Shown here in pieces: positions 7,839 to 16,645 of a stretch of DNA of 64,000 nucleotides. Numbering within the stretch: the stretch's first letter is position 1; every line of letters begins with the position of its first letter. A model generated the notes under the pieces. That model worked only from the letters and a program-made list of their open reading frames with translations, searched no databases and was not told where the DNA came from. Source of the stretch: Bacteroidetes bacterium GWE2_42_24 (GTDB taxonomy: Bacteria; Bacteroidota; Bacteroidia; Bacteroidales; TTA-H9). Location of the stretch: NCBI GenBank assembly GCA_001768515.1, contig MEOA01000001.1, forward strand, positions 248,001 to 312,000, read 5' to 3'. The position numbers were made by a program, and so were the translations under genes.

Positions 7839-8330
7839 TCAGTTTCCAATTAAAGGCATTACACGTAAACGCCATCTCATATTTTTACCTACACGGATAT
7901 TTCGCTCTCTAAACTGCGACAACAACCACCCTCCTCCAATCATGGCACCTCCAATTACAGCAGTCTCAGCAGTAACTACCGGGGAATCACCATTAATAGC
8001 TCTATTGATTGCATCGAGTGATAAATAAAAGGCTCCTCCAATCATGGCGCCATATCCGAAAAAAGAAAAGAAAAACCGGCTTTTCACAACACTTTTTACA
8101 TCCCCAACCCCAAACTCCTCCTGATTGTTGACAACGAAGGTGGAATCTGCAATACGTGTTATTTCTCCATCAATGCGGCGACCATCCTTTGTCAGGATGA
8201 AACTTATTTCATCGCCGATAAAAAACTTATAATTCTTAAAAGTGCCCGCCTTCTCAAGCAGCAGAAACTGTTGTGAAAACGAACTCATCGCCAGTGCTAA
8301 TAAAACAACTGTAATACAAATCGCTCGCAT
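7839..8330 (-). CDS. exported protein of unknown function with two Gly-rich hydrophobic segments
   Basis: Not recognised. From the ATG at 8330 the product is 163 residues with a signal peptide (hydrophobic about 4-17, cleavage near SSFSQ). A short beta-rich middle follows (GDEISFILTKDGRRIDGEITRIADSTFVV resembles a small barrel-like domain), then two Gly-rich hydrophobic stretches (about 83-110, FFGYGAMIGGAFYL, and 122-142, VIGGAMIGGGWLL) that could be membrane or amphipathic outer-membrane segments. It ends in a basic tail. The start was chosen because TATTTTTG lies 14 nt upstream; a longer reading adds 17 residues without signal-peptide character. Single-gene unit convergent with lpxK. Confidence 0.7.
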   Translation of the reverse strand: MRAICITVVLLALAMSSFSQQFLLLEKAGTFKNYKFFIGDEISFILTKDGRRIDGEITRIADSTFVVNNQEEFGVGDVKSVVKSRFFFSFFGYGAMIGGAFYLSLDAINRAINGDSPVVTAETAVIGGAMIGGGWLLSQFRERNIRVGKNMRWRLRVMPLIGN

Positions 8331-8344
8331 AGCTTGTTTTTCTA

Positions 8345-8352
8345 CAAAAATA
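8345..8352 (-). promoter_or_regulatory. -7 promoter box of the 7.8-kb membrane protein gene
   Basis: TATTTTTG on the minus strand, 14 nt before the ATG at 8330; a TTG lies 23 nt further upstream (8378-8376). Confidence 0.5.
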
Positions 8353-8442
8353 GTAAAATTCACACGTATAAATGGCAACATCTTCTCCTTTGACTATCCC
8401 GACATCTTTTCTAAAACCATCCGAAAATCGAAACAAACGGGT

Positions 8443-9552
8443 TCAGACGGTTTTCTTATAATGATGCACGGCGATTACAATCGAAGCAAATGCGTACACC
8501 GAGAGCGAAATAAGCTGAACAGAAACATCGGCCAGGCCTGACCCTTTCAGCATGACCAACCGTATGACCTGAATGAAATAGGCGATTGGGTTAATCTTAT
8601 TGAAGATCTGTGCCCAGGCAGGCATACTCTCAGCAGGGGTAAATAATCCACTCATTAAAATGAACAGTACCAGAAAAAACCAACTGATAAACATCGACTG
8701 CTGCTGGGTATCACTCACTGTTGAAATGATCAAACCAATCCCCATGATTAAAACAAGATAGATGCCTGCAACCAAATAGATAATGGCTGGATTCCCCAGA
8801 ATTGGCACATCAAAAACCAGGCGGGCAAGGATCAACCCGAATGTAAGCTCAACCAACCCAATAATCCAAAAGGGAATCAGCTTACCGGCAATAAACTGAA
8901 TCTTTTTAATCGGGGTTACATTGATTTGCTCAATCGTTCCCATTTCCTTCTCCCTGACCAAATTTATCCCGGTAAGAAACAACCCGATAATAGTCACCAG
9001 CAATACCAGTATTCCGGGTACCATAAAGGTGGTATACTGGAGTTCGGGATTGTACCAGAACGACCAGGTGGCAACAATGGGTTGAGTAATATTAAGCCCG
9101 GTAACCCTGGTATTGATTAGCATGCTGTAACGCTGGATTATACTCTGTGCATAAGCACTCCGTATAGAACCTGCAGAGCCGTCAACAGCGTCGGTGATCA
9201 GTTGAAGCGTAACTGATTTCTCAACAATCATCTTTCGCTCAAATCCCCTTGGGATAGTCAAAATCTGATGAACTCTTCGCGTATTGATGAGTTTCTCAGC
9301 CTCTTCAATGCCTTCTACGTCTGTTAAACTTGAAAAAAAACTTGATCCCTGAAACAGCGATACCAGCCTCCTTGATTCAACAGAGCGATCGTTGTCAAGA
9401 ATAACGATCCGGGTCTGCTTAATCTCAAAGGTAGCCGCATAAGAAAGCAACAAAAGCTGAAAAAGCGGAACCGCGAAGATAATTTTGGGCATAAACCGAT
9501 CCCTGAATATCTGGATAAACTCCTTCTGTATGATATAGCCGATTGTTCTCAT
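8443..9552 (-). CDS. ABC-2 type exporter permease, second subunit
   Basis: A 369-residue integral membrane permease of the YbhR/YbhS type. One N-terminal membrane helix (about 20-40), an extracytoplasmic domain (about 45-165) containing VILDNDRSVESRRLV, then about five helices from 175 to the C terminus with the LVREKEMGTIEQINVTP coupling helix and GLFTPAESMPAWAQ motif seen in ABC2_membrane_3 proteins. It should pair with the next permease (about 30 percent alike by eye) to form a heterodimeric channel. Last gene of the seven-gene TetR-regulated operon, 6 bp after the partner permease. No terminator was evident in the 60 bp downstream. Confidence 0.93.
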   Translation of the reverse strand: MRTIGYIIQKEFIQIFRDRFMPKIIFAVPLFQLLLLSYAATFEIKQTRIVILDNDRSVESRRLVSLFQGSSFFSSLTDVEGIEEAEKLINTRRVHQILTIPRGFERKMIVEKSVTLQLITDAVDGSAGSIRSAYAQSIIQRYSMLINTRVTGLNITQPIVATWSFWYNPELQYTTFMVPGILVLLVTIIGLFLTGINLVREKEMGTIEQINVTPIKKIQFIAGKLIPFWIIGLVELTFGLILARLVFDVPILGNPAIIYLVAGIYLVLIMGIGLIISTVSDTQQQSMFISWFFLVLFILMSGLFTPAESMPAWAQIFNKINPIAYFIQVIRLVMLKGSGLADVSVQLISLSVYAFASIVIAVHHYKKTV

Positions 9553-9558
9553 AAGGTT

Positions 9559-10656
9559 TTAATCAAGCCTGAGTTTAAAATTTACAATGCTCAGTCCAAT
9601 AAAGAATAGTGTCATGCCAAAGATGATCATGGTCTCTTTCCAGAGATAAGCTATCCCTGATCCCTTCAGCATAATATCGCGTACAATGATAATAAACCAT
9701 CTGGACGGCATGAGATTACTAAGCCATTGCAGTACCGTGGGCATATTCTCAACCGGAAAGATAAACCCCGACAACAGAATGGTGGGAAGCATAAGGGCAA
9801 ACATTGACAGCAACATTGCAACCTGCTGCGTGGGGCTAATGGTTGAGATAAAGATCCCCAACGAAAGTGACATGATAATAAATAATAACACTTCAATCAA
9901 AAGGAATCCTTTACTCCCGATGATGGGTACACCGAAAACAAACCATCCCAGCGACAAAATCAGTAGCGCATTGATAAATGAGAGCGCCACGTATGGGATA
10001 ACCTTGCCTATGATGATCTGCCATGGACGAAGCGGAGATACCAACAGTACTTCCATGGTCCCGAGCTCTTTTTCACGTGCAATACTGATGGAAGTCATCA
10101 TGGCTGAAACAAGCATTAATATAATGGCCATGGTCCCGGGAACAAACATATAAACTCCTTTTAGTTCAGGATTATAGAACATGAGTGGTTCAACCTTAAC
10201 ATCTACCGGAAGGGACTGCTTTCCCAATTCCTGCATCTGAAAGTCATTCAGAATTGCCATCGTATAGGTCTTTAACATGTTGGCTGTATTGGGGTCAGAA
10301 GCATCTCCCAGAATCTGTATGGTCACCTGTTTTTGGAGTCCAAAATCAGTACCAAATCCTGAAGGGATAACAATTACCTGCTTTACACGACCTTCACGAA
10401 AGGCGGGCTCGATTTGCGATGGATGGTCGAGGGTACGATCTACTTCAAAGTAACCAGAGGCCGTAAGCTTCGATACAAACCGGCTACTGAGAACATCACC
10501 CGACTGATCCAGAATGGCCACTTTCGCATCCTTAATCTCATTAGTGATAGCATATCCGAAAATCAACACCTGAACCACCGGCATTCCAAACAGAATCAGC
10601 ATGGTGCGATAATCACGGAATATATGGAATAGCTCTTTTTTTATAAATGCTTTCAT
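9559..10656 (-). CDS. ABC-2 type exporter permease, first subunit
   Basis: A 365-residue permease homologous to the downstream gene: N-terminal membrane helix (about 20-40), extracytoplasmic domain with VAILDQSGDVLSSRFV, then helices from about 175 onward. It carries the coupling-helix sequence IAREKELGTMEVLLVSPL and the loop SGFIFPVENMPTVLQ typical of ABC2_membrane_3 permeases. With the second permease, two ATPases, an HlyD-type adaptor and a TolC-type channel it forms a complete tripartite efflux pump. It lies 11 bp downstream of the first ATPase gene. The substrate cannot be read from sequence. Confidence 0.93.
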   Translation of the reverse strand: MKAFIKKELFHIFRDYRTMLILFGMPVVQVLIFGYAITNEIKDAKVAILDQSGDVLSSRFVSKLTASGYFEVDRTLDHPSQIEPAFREGRVKQVIVIPSGFGTDFGLQKQVTIQILGDASDPNTANMLKTYTMAILNDFQMQELGKQSLPVDVKVEPLMFYNPELKGVYMFVPGTMAIILMLVSAMMTSISIAREKELGTMEVLLVSPLRPWQIIIGKVIPYVALSFINALLILSLGWFVFGVPIIGSKGFLLIEVLLFIIMSLSLGIFISTISPTQQVAMLLSMFALMLPTILLSGFIFPVENMPTVLQWLSNLMPSRWFIIIVRDIMLKGSGIAYLWKETMIIFGMTLFFIGLSIVNFKLRLD

Positions 10657-10667
10657 CCCTTATGGAA

Positions 10668-11402
10668 TTAATTTCTGGCCAGTTCTAGAAAAACTTCCTG
10701 CATAGTGGCACATCCAAACCGATTCTTCAATGCAGCTGGCGTATCCAACGCTTTAATCTTCCCATCAACCATGATGGAAAGCCGGTTACAATACTCTGCC
10801 TCATCCATATAGTGGGTTGTTATAAAAACCGTGAGTCCTTGATAGGCATTCTTATAAATCAGGTCCCAGAATTGCCTTCTGGTTATCGGATCTACCCCTC
10901 CCGTAGGCTCATCAAGAAAAACGATGGCTGGCTTGTGAATGATGGCGACCGAAAAAGCAAGTTTTTGCTTCCAGCCCAACGGAAGCGTCTTGATCACCCG
11001 GTTCTTGTAATCCGACAGGTCAAGCTGTGACAGCAATATTTCGGTCTGACTGTGAATCTCGGAACGGCTCAAGCCGTATATACCGCCATAAAACCTAAAA
11101 TTTTCGTATACTGTGAGGTCCTCATAAAGAGAAAACTTTTGCGACATATAGCCGATACTCCGTTTTATCTTTTCTGTCTGCGTGTATATATCATAACCGG
11201 CTACAGTCACCTTCCCTGAAGTCGGATGGCTTAACCCACACAAAATCTTCATGGCAGTGGTCTTACCCGCGCCATTAGCACCCAGAAAACCAAAAATCTC
11301 TCCCTTCGAAACATCGAAGGAAAGATGGTCGTTGGCAATGAAGTTTCCAAACTTTTTCACCAGATTTTCGACAACGATAATCTTATTTTGACTAGCTGGC
11401 AT
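10668..11402 (-). CDS. ABC exporter ATP-binding protein, LPLGWKQ-signature type
   Basis: A 244-residue nucleotide-binding domain: Walker A GANGAGKTT (about 41-49), Q-loop MSQKFSLYEDL, Walker B IVFLDEPTGGVD, H-loop TTHYMDEAEYC. The ABC signature is LPLGWKQ instead of LSGGQ. In E. coli YbhF-like double ATPases the second half has a similar LPLG signature, so this protein corresponds to the C-terminal half of YbhF. Its start overlaps the end of the upstream ATPase gene by 11 bp. The degenerate signature suggests an asymmetric ATPase pair. Confidence 0.94.
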   Translation of the reverse strand: MPASQNKIIVVENLVKKFGNFIANDHLSFDVSKGEIFGFLGANGAGKTTAMKILCGLSHPTSGKVTVAGYDIYTQTEKIKRSIGYMSQKFSLYEDLTVYENFRFYGGIYGLSRSEIHSQTEILLSQLDLSDYKNRVIKTLPLGWKQKLAFSVAIIHKPAIVFLDEPTGGVDPITRRQFWDLIYKNAYQGLTVFITTHYMDEAEYCNRLSIMVDGKIKALDTPAALKNRFGCATMQEVFLELARN

Positions 11403-12315
11403 TTTGATTTTGTTTCTTCAACATCAAAGACATAAAACTATCTTCAACCGTCGGCTTCGTCTTATTAACTTGTATCTCCGTATGCCCCTTCTCTTTCAGA
11501 AAATCGCAAATTGCTCTTTCCGTGATTTGTTCTGTACCCGGAGTAAAATGAACATACTCGCCAAACGAATAGGCCGACAAGGCTTCTTTCCACTCCCTCA
11601 AGTGATTGAGCAGTAAAAAAAAGTTGTTGGTTTTGACTGCGAAAAGTGAATGTGGAAACGATCCGGCGACAACCTCCGGGGTATCGATACTCATCAGGCG
11701 CCCCTCCTGAATCAGGGCAATTCGCTCACATAGCGAGGCTTCGTCCATGTAGGGCGTCGAAACAATTATGGTGATTCCCAGGTCTTTTAAACGCCGAAGG
11801 ATATCCCAAAACTCAATACGTGAAACGGCATCAACTCCGGTGGTAGGTTCGTCCAAAATTAATAACTCTGGCTTGTGAACCAAAGCACAGCAAAGAGCCA
11901 GCTTTTGTTTCATGCCGCCGGAAAGCTTTCCGGCCGGGCGATGTTTAAACGGTTCTATCTGGACATAGATATCCCTGATAAGGTCATAATTCTCATCGAT
12001 GGTTGTCTTGAAGATTGAGGCAAAGAACGAGAGGTTTTCGAGCACCGAGAGATCCTGATAAAGCGAAAATCGTCCCGGCATATAGCCTACCAGCCGCCTG
12101 ATTGCAACATAATCTTTCACCACGTCAAGGCCGGCAACCTTCGCTTCACCTGCATCGGGAATCATCAATGAAGAAATTATTCTGAAGAGGGTTGTCTTAC
12201 CAGCTCCGTCAGGACCAATTAACCCAAAGAGTTCTCCACGTGGCACCGACAATGAGACCTTATTAAGGGCGGTCACCTCGCCAAAACGTTTTTCGATATT
12301 GGAAATCTGTATCAT
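11392..12315 (-). CDS. ABC exporter ATP-binding protein, canonical-signature type
   Basis: A 307-residue ATPase corresponding to the N-terminal half of YbhF. Walker A is GPDGAGKTT (about 34-42), signature LSGGMKQ, Walker B LLILDEPTTGVD, switch region STPYMDEASLC where the usual His is replaced (STPYMD against TTHYMD in the partner), so the catalytic H-loop is altered. A C-terminal extension of about 75 residues (KTNNFFLLLNHLREW onward) follows the nucleotide-binding domain. Combined with the partner's non-canonical signature, each protein lacks one element, which points to a heterodimer with one composite active site. Overlaps the downstream ATPase gene by 11 bp. Confidence 0.94.
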   Translation of the reverse strand: MIQISNIEKRFGEVTALNKVSLSVPRGELFGLIGPDGAGKTTLFRIISSLMIPDAGEAKVAGLDVVKDYVAIRRLVGYMPGRFSLYQDLSVLENLSFFASIFKTTIDENYDLIRDIYVQIEPFKHRPAGKLSGGMKQKLALCCALVHKPELLILDEPTTGVDAVSRIEFWDILRRLKDLGITIIVSTPYMDEASLCERIALIQEGRLMSIDTPEVVAGSFPHSLFAVKTNNFFLLLNHLREWKEALSAYSFGEYVHFTPGTEQITERAICDFLKEKGHTEIQVNKTKPTVEDSFMSLMLKKQNQNAS

Positions 12316-12325
12316 CTGCCTTCGA

Positions 12326-13198
12326 TTATAACCTCACCTCTCCGGGCATCCCTATCTTCAGCCTTCCATCGTTTTCTACATGCACTTTCACGGCATAAAC
12401 CAAATTCACCCTCTCCTTTCGGGTCTGAATGATCTTTGGTGTGAATTCAGCTTCAGATGAAATCCATGAAATTTTTCCGGTAAGTTGGCTTTTGGTGCTA
12501 TCACCATCAATGTAGACTTTCACCTCCTGACCAACTTTAATCGCGGCTAACTGATCACCTGAGAAATAAACCCTCAGATCAAGCTCCTCCAGTTTGGCTA
12601 TTTTAAAAAGTGGCTTTCCAATGTTAACAAATTCACCTTGTTTAACATAAGCCTCAAGAATAGTTCCTTCGACCGGTGAAACTACATTGCACCTCCTTAC
12701 CGACTCCGAAACCTGGTCTATCTGGCTGGTCACAGCCGAAGTTTCTGCTGTAATGGAGGCAAACTGTGCTTCGATAGCCTCTTTCTGCCTGTAGGCCAGA
12801 CTGATGGCTCCATCGATATCGTCAAGTTGCTTTTGGGTGGCAGCTCCATCCATCGACATCTTCTCGAACCTCACTTTATCCTTGCGTAGGTTTACTATTT
12901 GCTGCTCATAAACATTTTTCTGTGCTTCAAGGGAGGATGCTTTTGCTATAATTGCAGCCCGCTGGCTTATAAGTTGCAACTTGCGCAGGCTAAAATCGAT
13001 GGTATCAATCAGGGCAAGCCTGCTGCCCGAATCAAAAGACATCCCTTCAGTGGTTTCACAGATGACTACTTTCCCATTCGATTCCGCGCTCACGGTATAT
13101 TCCTGAGCCTCAAAATTTCCAAAGGCATCGGCTGGTTTTTCACCTTTCCCGCAGGCCGCCAGCAGTAAAATACAAGCTATATATCCTGAATTTTTCAT
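12326..13198 (-). CDS. HlyD-type periplasmic adaptor lipoprotein of the exporter
   Basis: A 290-residue membrane-fusion protein, like YbhG. It begins with a lipoprotein signal peptide (IACILLLAACGKG, lipidated Cys16). The biotinyl-lipoyl half-motif follows (VSAESNGKVVICETTEGMSFDSG), then an alpha-hairpin of coiled-coil helices (about 75-165) with the conserved KDKVRFEKMSMDGAATQKQLDD, and the second lipoyl half VVSPVEGTILEAYVKQGEFVNIGKPLF. It bridges the inner-membrane permeases and the TolC-type channel. Sits 10 bp downstream of no adaptor-specific promoter; it is transcribed within the TetR operon. Confidence 0.94.
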   Translation of the reverse strand: MKNSGYIACILLLAACGKGEKPADAFGNFEAQEYTVSAESNGKVVICETTEGMSFDSGSRLALIDTIDFSLRKLQLISQRAAIIAKASSLEAQKNVYEQQIVNLRKDKVRFEKMSMDGAATQKQLDDIDGAISLAYRQKEAIEAQFASITAETSAVTSQIDQVSESVRRCNVVSPVEGTILEAYVKQGEFVNIGKPLFKIAKLEELDLRVYFSGDQLAAIKVGQEVKVYIDGDSTKSQLTGKISWISSEAEFTPKIIQTRKERVNLVYAVKVHVENDGRLKIGMPGEVRL

Positions 13199-13210
13199 CT
13201 TGTTTGTTTT

Positions 13211-14491
13211 TTATTGTTGACCCAGAATTGTTAAATACTTTATCTGGTTCTGTATAAGTTGCAATTTGTGAATCTCATAATTAATCCTGGCTTGTGTCTC
13301 TTCATTCGTGCGGGCAACAAGATCGGATGCCTCGAGTGCGCCATTATCAAATTGGGAAACAGCCGTCAGTCTGATTTTTTCTCTGGACAAAATAATCTGC
13401 CCGTCAAGCTTTAGCAATTCACCAATCCTGGTAATATCGGTCTCAACAGCAACTATCTGTGCCTGAGTCCTCTGGTCATACGCCTTCTTCTGAGCACTGA
13501 TAATGTCTTCCTGCAATCTTAGCTGTGTCCTGTCACGCGTCGTTTGCTTCCAATCCCAGAAATTCCATTGAAACCTAAGCCCCACCAGATACCAGGAATC
13601 GAATTCATTCAACAACATATTCAGACCCGGACGGCCATAACCGGCCTGACCATAGCCACTAATTACCGGCAGAGTACGCGCATCCGTCTGATTACTCATT
13701 TCCTCCAGTCGCTTTTGCTGCAAACCGAAGAGCGCCTGTTCCGGCCGTAAATTCTGCCTGATACCTGTTGATACAGGAGGCGAACTTACCTCCAAACGAC
13801 TTTCACGTGAGAGAGGTTGTCCTATCCACACCGACAACATCTGAAGCGCCCCGTCAATGGCATGCTCCACATCAACCAACCTTTGCTGCTGAGTAATAAT
13901 TTCCACGTCTATCAGTTCCAGTTGGGCTGAGACGAGTACACCATTCTCTACAGCCGAAACAGCAATATGCCTGCGAGCCTTCAGATTGGACAACCCAAGT
14001 TCGAGTTGCTCCTGCATTTTAGACCCCATCAATACAGAAAAGAACAAATCGTTTACAAGCTCCTTCACCTTATAAAAATCAGACTCAACCTGGAGATTAT
14101 CAACCTCATGCTGAATCAACTGCCCCTCTCGTCGTGCCTTGGTGGCTCCCCCGTCATAGATAAGCTGATTAACATCTAAATATGCTTTGTATGAGTCTTT
14201 CGACATCTTGGGAATTGAAACCATGGGCAGGTTGATATCAATCGAAGTCACATCGGACTGGTAACTCGCTGAAGCGGTAAAAGTGCTCTTGGGAAGATAG
14301 GTAACTCTGATATTCTCGAGCGCCAACCTGTGCATCTCCGCAAGTGCGGATAGCTGAGCTATTCCCGGGAATACAATTCTGGCAGCCTTATAACAGGAAT
14401 CAAGGGTTAAACCAGCCGGTTGGGCTATTGTTCTCCCGATACTGAAGGGAAGGATCAATAGGACGGAAATATAAATTACAAAACGTTTCAT
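13211..14491 (-). CDS. TolC-family outer-membrane efflux protein
   Basis: A 426-residue outer-membrane channel protein from the ATG at 14491. A signal peptide (MKRFVIYISVLLILPFSIG, cleavage near TIAQ) is followed by the repeated helical hairpins and beta strands of the OEP family: LTLDSCYKAARIVFPGIAQL at the start, the QLIYDGGATKARREGQL strand/turn, and in the second half YLVGLRFQWNFWDWKQTTRDRTQL and the closing hairpin NGALEASDLVARTNEETQARINYEIHKLQL. The start is one base after the tetR stop, which indicates translational coupling. A longer in-frame start inside tetR exists but lacks signal-peptide character. Confidence 0.93.
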   Translation of the reverse strand: MKRFVIYISVLLILPFSIGRTIAQPAGLTLDSCYKAARIVFPGIAQLSALAEMHRLALENIRVTYLPKSTFTASASYQSDVTSIDINLPMVSIPKMSKDSYKAYLDVNQLIYDGGATKARREGQLIQHEVDNLQVESDFYKVKELVNDLFFSVLMGSKMQEQLELGLSNLKARRHIAVSAVENGVLVSAQLELIDVEIITQQQRLVDVEHAIDGALQMLSVWIGQPLSRESRLEVSSPPVSTGIRQNLRPEQALFGLQQKRLEEMSNQTDARTLPVISGYGQAGYGRPGLNMLLNEFDSWYLVGLRFQWNFWDWKQTTRDRTQLRLQEDIISAQKKAYDQRTQAQIVAVETDITRIGELLKLDGQIILSREKIRLTAVSQFDNGALEASDLVARTNEETQARINYEIHKLQLIQNQIKYLTILGQQ

Positions 14492-14492
14492 C

Positions 14493-15104
14493 TCACGCTT
14501 TTTTGATGGAGTTGATAATAAATTGGGCAGCCGCTTGCTTGCGTTTATTAAGAAATTCCGCGTACTCCTCTTCATTATTTTTAAAAAGTACTATCTTCAG
14601 AATCGGCTTTCCCACAAATGGGAAAATACAAAGTGCGAGTAAATTAACAATCAATTCACGCGGGTCAATCGGATTGATGCTTCCTGCACTTATCTCTGCT
14701 AATACCTGCTCAGAAAACGGGTCAGGATTCAACCCTACCGTCCGCATTATCTTACTCAACCGTTCGCTGTTGCGACTCAATTCATGCAGAATAAATCCCG
14801 GTATAAACGGATTCTTTGACAATAGCTCTATGTAATGGTCAACAAAAACCTCAATCTTCCGGAACAAGGGACTGTTCGAATTCAGCGTTATCAGTATGGT
14901 CGGGACAAACTTTACAAATGCATCGATAAATACGGCCTCAAATAGTTTATCCTTACTCCTGAAATAATAATGCAGCAAGGCTTTGTTGATACCAGCTTCA
15001 TCGGCAATCTCCTGCATCCTGGCCCCCTCAAATCCCTTGAAAACAAAGACATGTTTTGCGGCCTCGAGTATCGAACTCTCAGTGGTAGAATCAGTTAATT
15101 TCAT
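14493..15104 (-). CDS. TetR-family repressor of the efflux operon
   Basis: A 203-residue TetR protein. The N-terminal helix-turn-helix (about residues 8-55) reads SSILEAAKHVFVFKGFEGARM then QEIADEAGINKALLHYYFRSKDKLFEAVF, a textbook TetR DNA-binding domain; the remainder is the ligand-binding/dimerisation domain. It is the first gene of the operon and lies directly behind a promoter whose initiation region holds a perfect 18-bp palindrome, so it very likely represses itself and the pump genes until an inducer binds. The gene order matches the E. coli cecR-ybhGFSR logic. The inducer is unknown. Confidence 0.95.
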   Translation of the reverse strand: MKLTDSTTESSILEAAKHVFVFKGFEGARMQEIADEAGINKALLHYYFRSKDKLFEAVFIDAFVKFVPTILITLNSNSPLFRKIEVFVDHYIELLSKNPFIPGFILHELSRNSERLSKIMRTVGLNPDPFSEQVLAEISAGSINPIDPRELIVNLLALCIFPFVGKPILKIVLFKNNEEEYAEFLNKRKQAAAQFIINSIKKA

Positions 15105-15136
15105 CCTACAAGTAATTATTTGGTTTATCCTTTTGA

Positions 15137-15154
15137 TTTAACTGTGTAGTTAAA
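15137..15154. promoter_or_regulatory. TetR operator, 18-bp palindrome
   Basis: TTTAACT-GTGT-AGTTAAA: two perfect 7-bp arms around 4 bp. It starts 8 bp downstream of the -7 box of the tetR promoter and so covers the transcription start. Position and symmetry fit an autorepressing TetR protein. Confidence 0.75.
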
Positions 15155-15162
15155 CCAGACGG

Positions 15163-15192
15163 CAAATATAAAACCAAAAATTAATTATCAAA
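15163..15192 (-). promoter_or_regulatory. promoter of the TetR-efflux operon
   Basis: Minus strand: TTTG at 15192-15189, 18 nt spacer, TATATTTG at 15170-15163. Both Bacteroidota elements are present; the ATG lies 58 nt downstream, leaving a leader that contains the TetR palindrome. Confidence 0.72.
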
Positions 15193-15901
15193 CTTTTTTT
15201 AAGAAAAAAATAATGATCCTGATCGTCCTAAATTAAACTGATAATTCTAACTCATAGAAAGACAATGAAGTATCAGCTATCCTCTGGTAATCATTTCAAA
15301 CAGAGCCAAATTGTATTGAGTATTAAGTCGGTAAAAGATGACAAAACGGATTTGAGTATCTGACTAGCATATCAATACAATTACGGGAGAAAAGAATAAG
15401 GATGGATCGGGAGCATTGATTGTTTTCAGAAGACGACTATAACTGATGAAGCTATATTTTAGGTTCTAACGGAAGCAGTGTTGAAGATATAGCTTTGATT
15501 GAGTTTCCAGCGATGATTTTGAAATGATTCGTTGAAGTTCTGCCGTCTGAATCTCTTCATGAGTCAAAACCCATATCCGGGTTCTCTCTTAAAACTATGT
15601 TTATGATCAGGTAAATAGTTGTTCCAATTATAATTAATTAACCACTTCCAGTGCGGCCGCAATGGTCATCATACCGGATGGCTTCCAGGGTTGAAGGGGC
15701 ATAGTATTCTATGACCGTTTTTGATAATTGGATAAGCCTTCGATTAACAGGCAGGGATCCTGATCTGATCCTATCCATGGAGAAACATGCTGTCGAATGG
15801 CCATCACAAATTTTGCGCCAAGAAATACACATAGTTACAACTCTATCATATATAAGATACTCAAACGTTACTACAACCATAAGCGATACATAAGAAAAAG
15901 A

Positions 15902-15909
15902 TAACTTTG
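15902..15909 (+). promoter_or_regulatory. possible -7 box within the gene-poor stretch
   Basis: TAACTTTG, 13 nt before an ATG that opens a 44-codon frame. No -33 TTG is visible. Could be chance in AT-rich DNA. Confidence 0.25.
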
Positions 15910-15922
15910 CCCTAACTTTTGT

Positions 15923-16057
15923 ATGAATTTGATACGACTTTGGGGCAAAATGGAGTTGCAAATAACACGTAATCAATTGTTTAAAAAGCAGGTTTTTTGT
16001 GATTATATTCACACAAAAAAATTAAAAAAAGTTGAAATTTTCTTAAACAAGGGATGA
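15923..16057 (+). CDS. possible 44-residue basic peptide
   Basis: A short frame MNLIRLWGKMEL ... EIFLNKG ending in TGA. It is rich in Lys, Ile and Leu with one Cys, and could form an amphipathic basic helix. The only support is the TAnnTTTG box 13 nt upstream and the absence of any other gene in the region. No family recognised; quite possibly not a gene. Confidence 0.2.
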   Translation: MNLIRLWGKMELQITRNQLFKKQVFCDYIHTKKLKKVEIFLNKG

Positions 16058-16601
16058 ACCCAAATTAAAAACACATCCATGATTTGGGAAATTAAATATA
16101 ATCCGGAAAGTACGAGAAACCAAAATCTGTTTCTGATTTCCTGAGGGGAAGTTGGCTATGGTCAGGTTTACGCGACCAATTAAAAATCGATGATTAGGCA
16201 ACATCAGCCGTAAGATTATGTCGATAGCAATGGAGAGTTAATATATTGACTTTTTTGTATAGGTTCCGCCGGGATTTGCTGGTAAAAAATGCATTTTACT
16301 TGTCAGATGACCAGGTATCTACTGACATGGCGGGTTAAATCGCGTGCTTCTGGTATGCAGATTATGACTAAAGTATTCCGGCTATTCAGAATTTGGCTAT
16401 CAGAATATTTCTCACAACTCCGGTTAGAATCATATTTTAAAAATCAACAAAGCCTTTCTTAGTTCGGTCTGATGCCAGGTGGTGGATAACTGCGCCAAAT
16501 TATCTGTCGGTCGGAAATAAAAAGTTCACAAAAAACCACATTATTCTAAAACATAACGCAAATTCATAAGCTGTTGTCAAACAGAAGTCAAACATATCAT
16601 C

Positions 16602-16645
16602 GCTTCGAAGTAGCTTCGAAGGGGCTTCGTGGGGGCTTCGAATTT
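16602..16645. repeat. 11-bp tandem array, 4 copies (GCTTCGaaggg)
   Basis: Four head-to-tail 11-mers: GCTTCGAAGTA, GCTTCGAAGGG, GCTTCGTGGGG, GCTTCGAATTT. The first six bases are invariant and the last five drift. The period is not a multiple of three and no frame crosses it. A second 11-bp array of different sequence lies at 53128-53204. Confidence 0.85.

Noticed and set aside
15638-16012. 124-codon minus-strand frame in the 15-17 kb gap
   Set aside because: Composition does not look like protein, there is no promoter box or family resemblance, and it overlaps an equally open plus-strand frame; likely chance.
16380-16406. Direct repeat GGCTATTCAGAAT / GGCTATCAGAAT as target-site duplication of a mobile element
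   Set aside because: The copies are only 2 bp apart with nothing between them and no terminal inverted repeats or transposase.
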